From the NCBI GenBank assembly GCA_039026975.1, contig JBCCLI010000081.1, positions 1 through 19,376 on the forward strand: a DNA stretch of 19,376 nt, read 5' to 3'. A program made the position numbers and the translations under genes. The notes beneath the pieces were generated by a model, which worked only from the letters and a program-made list of their open reading frames with translations, had not been told where the DNA came from and did not search any database. The stretch comes from JBCBKZ01 sp039026975 (lineage in GTDB: Bacteria; Bacteroidota; Bacteroidia; J057). Position 1 is the stretch's first letter; each line of letters begins with the position of its first letter. This document shows, piece by piece, positions 15,687 to 19,376 of this stretch.

Positions 15687-16025
15687 TCCTTTGGTTTTTA
15701 ATTCCTGTTCATGTTTACATGGAAGTATTCTTCCATTCTTATTCACTCCCTATTCTATCTATTCCCAGTCAGTCTAGGTCACCCTCCTCTTCCTGTCCGT
15801 GTTAGGTCTCTCCTACTACTTGTCTTCCTGACTTACCCATAAGCTCTTGGCGGAGGAAAGATCCAGGTCAAACAGCTCTCAAAACTGTCTTGGACACTAG
15901 ACTAAGCCTAGGTATCCAAGACGTTCATCGCATTTAGATCATATGAAATGATCCCTAACAATTGACTACTACAGCCTATTTGAGAACTATCTGAAAGTTT
16001 TTACTCAATGGTATTTATGTTGAAC
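15687..16025. other. 339-base gap between the PKD-like lipoprotein and GH2 genes; purine-rich leader
   Basis: No gene is seen. The stretch from about 15741 to 15840 is strongly pyrimidine-rich on the plus strand, so the GH2 leader RNA would be purine-rich with many AGGA/GGAG units. A terminator-like hairpin lies at 15889-15920 and a six-pair hairpin at 15937-15953 (GATCAT/ATGATC). No TAnnTTTG promoter box was found. Confidence 0.5.
15889..15920 (-). terminator. Weak terminator-like hairpin after the SusCD/PKD genes
   Basis: On the minus strand CTTGGATAC pairs with GTGTCCAAG (nine pairs, one G-U) around a 14-base loop, followed by ACAGTTTTG. It lies about 105 bases after the PKD-like lipoprotein stop. 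The short T-run and large loop make it weak; it could end or attenuate the susCD transcript. Confidence 0.3.
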
Positions 16026-16763
16026 CTAATTTACGGTTATGGTTATGCTTTTTGTCTGGGTATCATACTCATACTCGCTACCTGAGGGTACCCTGTTGGT
16101 TTGGTATCCATCTCCTGAGTACTGTTTATCACTAATGTTTGTATAAACAAGGGTAGCTTCATAGGTACCTGATGTGGCATACACGTGCGTATAGGTTTTA
16201 TCTGCCAGAAAGGGGTTAATAGAAAATCCCTTATCAAATCCTCCTTCAGGGGCAAAGTCAGCTGCCTCTACTGTGAAGTAAGGCATGAAGAGGCCTACTC
16301 CATCTACATTAAACTTATCCCCAAAGATGTCACCATGAAGTATATTTTGAGCCGTAGAAAGGGCATAGTATTCCACGCCAATAACCGCTCTAAAGGCTTC
16401 CAACACATCTGTCGCCAGAATACTTGTGGCAGGGGGTACTAATAAAGAGTCCAGGAATGACTGCTCAAATAATCCAGCAGCTACCATATCATTGAATCCC
16501 TCTTCAGTCAGATAAGTAGTTTCTCTGTGCAGTTCTTCATCAGTTAGTCCCTGGGTAAGCACATACACACTACGGTTAAAGTCATGGCCAGCATCCCCTG
16601 TGTATAGGGAGATTCCATCAGCTTGGCCATCAATGGTAAAGACTACTGATTCTCCAGCATTAATTGTGGTACTGGATGCTGCAAAGTCTATGTCAGGTAC
16701 TACAATTTCTTCTTCACAGGAGAAAAGGAATAGCACCATAATGATTAATATGAAGTTTTTCAT
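16026..16763 (-). CDS. PKD-like surface lipoprotein, putative glycan-binding protein in the SusE position
   Basis: 245 residues. A lipoprotein signal (MKNFILIIMVLFLFSC) puts the acylated Cys at 16, followed by acidic residues (EEE) that fit the surface-export signal of Bacteroidota lipoproteins. Residues about 24-65 form a PKD-like strand set (IDFAASSTTINAGESVVFT; ISLYTGDAGHDF), and the C-terminus (YTHVYATSGTYEATLVYTN ... KSITITVN) completes such a fold. The middle, about 70-190, is an insertion with no family I recognise. Proteins in this place, just after susD, usually bind glycan at the cell surface beside SusCD. It starts 28 bases after the SusD stop. Glycan binding is inferred from position and fold, not from visible binding residues. 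Confidence 0.85.
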   Translation of the reverse strand: MKNFILIIMVLFLFSCEEEIVVPDIDFAASSTTINAGESVVFTIDGQADGISLYTGDAGHDFNRSVYVLTQGLTDEELHRETTYLTEEGFNDMVAAGLFEQSFLDSLLVPPATSILATDVLEAFRAVIGVEYYALSTAQNILHGDIFGDKFNVDGVGLFMPYFTVEAADFAPEGGFDKGFSINPFLADKTYTHVYATSGTYEATLVYTNISDKQYSGDGYQTNRVPSGSEYEYDTQTKSITITVN

Positions 16764-16791
16764 TGTTCTTTTGTTAAGTGCTAAGAATGGA

Positions 16792-18408
16792 TTAATAACC
16801 AGGATTTTGTGTCAGGTTGGGATTTCCATCTATCTCAAACTGCGGTATAGGAAGAAGATTATGAAATTCCTGCACGTTCTGCCAAGCGATGTAAAACCAG
16901 TTCACATAGGGCGCACTTCCAGAAGCCTTGATAGATTCTACTAATCTTCCCCAACGCTGAAGGTCAAAATACCTATGCCCCTCATTACATAATTCGCGGG
17001 TTCTTTCGAGATAGATGTATTCATTGAAAGAAGCATAGTCATACTCACCCATCATTAAGGCAGGAACAGATTCTGTTTCTGTTAAAACCCTTGGGACTAC
17101 ATCTTCATGAACACTTCCTACATTTACATTTGATGCTCTTTTACGCAGGGCATTCACTGCATCCATAGCTTCCTGGGTAGGGCTCCCAAAGAACTCGTTT
17201 TCAGCTTCAGCTAACATTAGATGAGCATCTGCCAAACGGTAGATAACTATGTTTCTCCCATCATCCCAGTGTGCATTGATTTGCTCTCTTACAGGCACGT
17301 TTCTCCACTTAGCACTAAAGTGGGCAAATGCATTATTCCCTCTTAGGGTAGGCTGGCCGTTTACTCTTCTCACCTGTAGGTTAGTAGTAGTCCAGTTTAA
17401 GCGTACACTGTCCCCCTCAGGAAAGAAAGAGCGGGCTACTCTTCTGGTTACATTACTTTCAGGCCATACACCCCAATTAGGTTCACTGATGGGATTGGCT
17501 CCAATAGACTGGATTCCTTTCCACTGATACTGCCTATGTCCTAGGCTAGGATCTTGACCACCCAGAAAGTTCACCTCGAAGATTACCTCCTCATTACTTT
17601 CATTTCTGAATACATCCGGGAAATAAGGCACTAAGCTGTAAGTCCCAGAGAAAATGACATCCTTACAATAGTCAATACACTTTTGATAGTCCGCCATGAC
17701 ATCTCCATTACCTTTCCCGATTTTAGCCATGGAAGCCCGTCTCAGATAGATCTTAGCTAACAGCATTCTCACGGCCCCTTTCGTAACTCTACCCTCTTCA
17801 TAACTTTCTCCTCCTACTGATTCAAATCTCTCTCCCAGGTGTGCCAGCGCCCATTCCAAATCTGGAATAATCTGATCATAAATGACATCTATACTGGTTC
17901 TGGTAGGGGTAAACTCTTCCCTGTTAGAAGCATTATCAGGAACCAACTTCATGGGTACATCTCCAAAGTATCTGATGAGATCAAAGTATTTTAAAGAGCG
18001 TAAAAAGAGCGCTTCTGCTTTATATTTGTCTATTAATGACTGGTCCATAGGAACCTCATCTATTCCGCTTAGTAATAGATTAGCACGAGCTATCAGACGG
18101 TAGGCATCTGACCAATAGTTTTTTACCTGTGCGGAGGAAGAGGCTAATACATAGTTCCCTACTCCATCACGAGGACTCCAGGATGGCGTGGAATGCTCAT
18201 CCGTAGTCAGCCAGTCCAGCATTTCATAAAAAGAGTCTGATGCAAGGGTGGTATAGACGCCCAAGAGAGCCAGCTTGGCACTACTTTGGGATTCAAAAAT
18301 ATTAGCTGATGATAAATTGGTTGTTGGTTTTTCAGTTAGGTAATCATCATCACACCCAACTACCATGCATAGAAAAATAGCTATTGTTAATATGAATTTT
18401 AATTTCAT
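16792..18408 (-). CDS. SusD/RagB-family glycan-binding outer-membrane lipoprotein
   Basis: 538 residues, the usual SusD length. The lipoprotein signal ends at Cys19 (FLCMVVGC) followed by DDD, and the mature start YLTEKPTTNLSSANIF is the standard SusD N-terminal region. Helical TPR-like segments follow: KAEALFLRSLKYFDLIRYFGDVPM is the hallmark SusD motif, then WALAHLGERFE and AVRMLLAKIYLRRA. The RagB/SusD C-terminal domain includes YRLADAHLMLAEAENEF, YLERTRELCNEGHRYFDLQRWGR and a final LLPIPQFEIDGNPNLTQNPGY. It caps the SusC transporter and binds oligosaccharide for import. It begins 40 bases after the SusC stop and precedes the PKD-like lipoprotein by 28 bases. The substrate cannot be read from sequence. 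Confidence 0.97.
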   Translation of the reverse strand: MKLKFILTIAIFLCMVVGCDDDYLTEKPTTNLSSANIFESQSSAKLALLGVYTTLASDSFYEMLDWLTTDEHSTPSWSPRDGVGNYVLASSSAQVKNYWSDAYRLIARANLLLSGIDEVPMDQSLIDKYKAEALFLRSLKYFDLIRYFGDVPMKLVPDNASNREEFTPTRTSIDVIYDQIIPDLEWALAHLGERFESVGGESYEEGRVTKGAVRMLLAKIYLRRASMAKIGKGNGDVMADYQKCIDYCKDVIFSGTYSLVPYFPDVFRNESNEEVIFEVNFLGGQDPSLGHRQYQWKGIQSIGANPISEPNWGVWPESNVTRRVARSFFPEGDSVRLNWTTTNLQVRRVNGQPTLRGNNAFAHFSAKWRNVPVREQINAHWDDGRNIVIYRLADAHLMLAEAENEFFGSPTQEAMDAVNALRKRASNVNVGSVHEDVVPRVLTETESVPALMMGEYDYASFNEYIYLERTRELCNEGHRYFDLQRWGRLVESIKASGSAPYVNWFYIAWQNVQEFHNLLPIPQFEIDGNPNLTQNPGY

Positions 18409-18448
18409 GACTTTAAATATTGAAAAATAATTATAGGAGAATAATTAT

Positions 18449-19376
18449 CTAAAAATCTAAATTAAGACCAATCTGATACTGTCGGACCCAAGGGTAAGCA
18501 CCTATATCTACGCCAGGAGCGATCTGTGAAAATGCGCCGGTAGAAACGGAAACTTCAGGGTCAGTCCATGAGTAGCGATTAATGTTGAATACATTGATCA
18601 CCGTGCCATAAAGCCTAAGTCTGAAAGGGTTTAGGTTAGCTGTATAGCCTAAGGTTACTCTGTCTAATTTCAAGAATGATCCATCCTCAATATATTCGGA
18701 ATTCATAGTTCCATCCTTAGAGGCATTTTTATAGGTCACATAGTTTCTCTGTGGATGTCTGAAAGAATAAATGTTATTGATGATGGGATTGATGGTAGTT
18801 CTAAAACTACGTGGGCTCAATAGGCTGGCAATATTTCCATTCACGATGTCATTCCCATAAGACCAATGCATGACAAAGGAGAAATCGAAATTTTTGTACC
18901 TAAAGTTATTGGCTAATCCACCTATGAAGTCAGGGTTAGTATCCCCTATGGGTACACGGTCAAGATCATCAATCACGCCATCTCTGTTTATGTCCACAAA
19001 CTTTTGGTGGCCTGGCAGAATGGATTGATGTGTAGCTGAGTTAGCTACTTCCGTAGAGGTATTGAATACTTCATCAAGGATGAATCCATAGAAGATTCCC
19101 ACCGGCTGACCCACCTGAAGGAGAATATTATTATCAATGTTTCCTCCCAGATTAGTGGTGAAGAAGATTTGATTTCTCGGCCCCAGATCTAGCACCTTAC
19201 TCCTATTGAAAGAAATATTGAAATCTGTACTCCATGTAAACTTGGGCTTCTTGATATTGACAGAAGATACAGCAAATTCAAATCCTCTATTTCTCACAGA
19301 ACCTACATTCTCCGTGATAAACTCAAAACCAGTAGTAGAAGGAAGCTGATTCTCCAGCAGTAAGTCTCTGGTAATC
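18449..19376 (-). CDS. SusC/RagA-family TonB-dependent transporter, C-terminal part only
   Basis: The frame is open to the window edge (309 codons), so the Val codon (GTG) at 19297 is internal, not a start. The visible part is the end of the beta barrel: TRDLLLENQLPSTTGF and ENVGSVRNRGFEF are classic SusC signatures, followed by FSTDFNISFNRSKVL-type strands, a Ca-binding-like acidic loop (KFVDINRDGVIDDLDRVPIG), NPDFIGGLANNFRYKNFDFSF, FLKLDRVTLGYT and the terminal strand ending in Phe (RQYQIGLNLDF). It imports oligosaccharides across the outer membrane using TonB energy, as a complex with the SusD encoded 40 bases downstream. The plug and N-terminal domains lie outside the window. Confidence 0.97.
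   Translation of the reverse strand, partial: ITRDLLLENQLPSTTGFEFITENVGSVRNRGFEFAVSSVNIKKPKFTWSTDFNISFNRSKVLDLGPRNQIFFTTNLGGNIDNNILLQVGQPVGIFYGFILDEVFNTSTEVANSATHQSILPGHQKFVDINRDGVIDDLDRVPIGDTNPDFIGGLANNFRYKNFDFSFVMHWSYGNDIVNGNIASLLSPRSFRTTINPIINNIYSFRHPQRNYVTYKNASKDGTMNSEYIEDGSFLKLDRVTLGYTANLNPFRLRLYGTVINVFNINRYSWTDPEVSVSTGAFSQIAPGVDIGAYPWVRQYQIGLNLDF

Noticed and set aside
12720..15746. GTG start at 15746 for the GH2 gene
   Set aside because: It adds 20 charged residues before a clean signal peptide that begins at the ATG at 15686.
15937..15953. Six-pair palindrome GATCAT/ATGATC as an operator
   Set aside because: It is short, AT-rich and expected by chance; no matching copy was seen upstream of the other genes.
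18449..19297. SusC as a complete gene starting at the GTG at 19297
   Set aside because: The frame continues to the window edge with classic SusC residues (TRDLLLENQLPSTTGF), so that codon is an internal Val.
1..19376. tRNA or rRNA genes, CRISPR arrays, insertion sequences or transcription regulators
   Set aside because: No cloverleaf, regular repeat-spacer pattern, transposase motif or helix-turn-helix protein was found on either strand.

Overview
This window looks like part of a polysaccharide utilization locus (PUL) from a Bacteroidota bacterium, probably a marine or algae-associated member of the Cytophagales/Flammeovirga type. The lineage rests on a SusC/SusD pair, short lipoprotein signal peptides ending in Cys, a type IX secretion (T9SS) C-terminal sorting domain, and a formylglycine-type sulfatase beside glycoside hydrolases. 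The genus is not readable from the sequence. All thirteen genes I can support lie on the minus strand, so transcription runs from high to low coordinates. Both window edges cut genes: a SusC-like transporter at the right edge and a GH2 glycosidase at the left edge.

Layout in the direction of transcription. (1) Outer-membrane capture: SusC C-terminus (19376-18449), SusD lipoprotein (18408-16792) and a PKD-like surface lipoprotein (16763-16026). (2) A 339-base gap with a weak terminator-like hairpin and a purine-rich leader, then a complete secreted GH2 enzyme with an added C-terminal amidotransferase-like domain (15686-12720). (3) A 275-base gap with two RNA hairpins. (4) A tightly packed operon of nine genes: RhaT-like sugar/proton symporter (12444-11407), enolase-superfamily sugar-acid dehydratase (11401-10190), SDR dehydrogenase (10209-9433), secreted sulfatase (9428-7671), SnoaL-like small protein (7661-7293), amidohydrolase_2/lactonase-like protein (7257-6334), a large secreted protein with a CBM9-like N-terminus and an unassigned remainder (6317-3558), a T9SS-secreted TIM-barrel glycosidase-like protein (3561-1432), and a second GH2 paralogous to the first (from 1369, cut at base 1). 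Genes there overlap or are separated by at most 62 bases.

How the genes may work together (inference): SusCD and the PKD lipoprotein bind and import fragments of a sulfated glycan. Two GH2 enzymes, the sulfatase and the two large unassigned secreted proteins trim it outside the cytoplasm. RhaT-like import brings a monosaccharide inward. SDR (aldose to lactone), amidohydrolase (lactone to sugar acid) and enolase-family dehydratase (sugar acid to 2-keto-3-deoxy acid) could form the first three steps of a non-phosphorylating oxidative pathway. A 6-deoxyhexose such as L-rhamnose or L-fucose would fit RhaT, but the sugar is not proven. No later pathway step (aldolase, hydrolase or kinase), sulfatase-maturing enzyme or regulator is present in the window.

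The most novel-looking items are the translationally coupled pair 6317-3558 / 3561-1432, whose enzymatic classes I cannot assign, an Asp-to-Asn change in the expected His-Asp dyad of the dehydratase, and a 38-base imperfect palindrome after the first GH2 gene that pairs best as minus-strand RNA.
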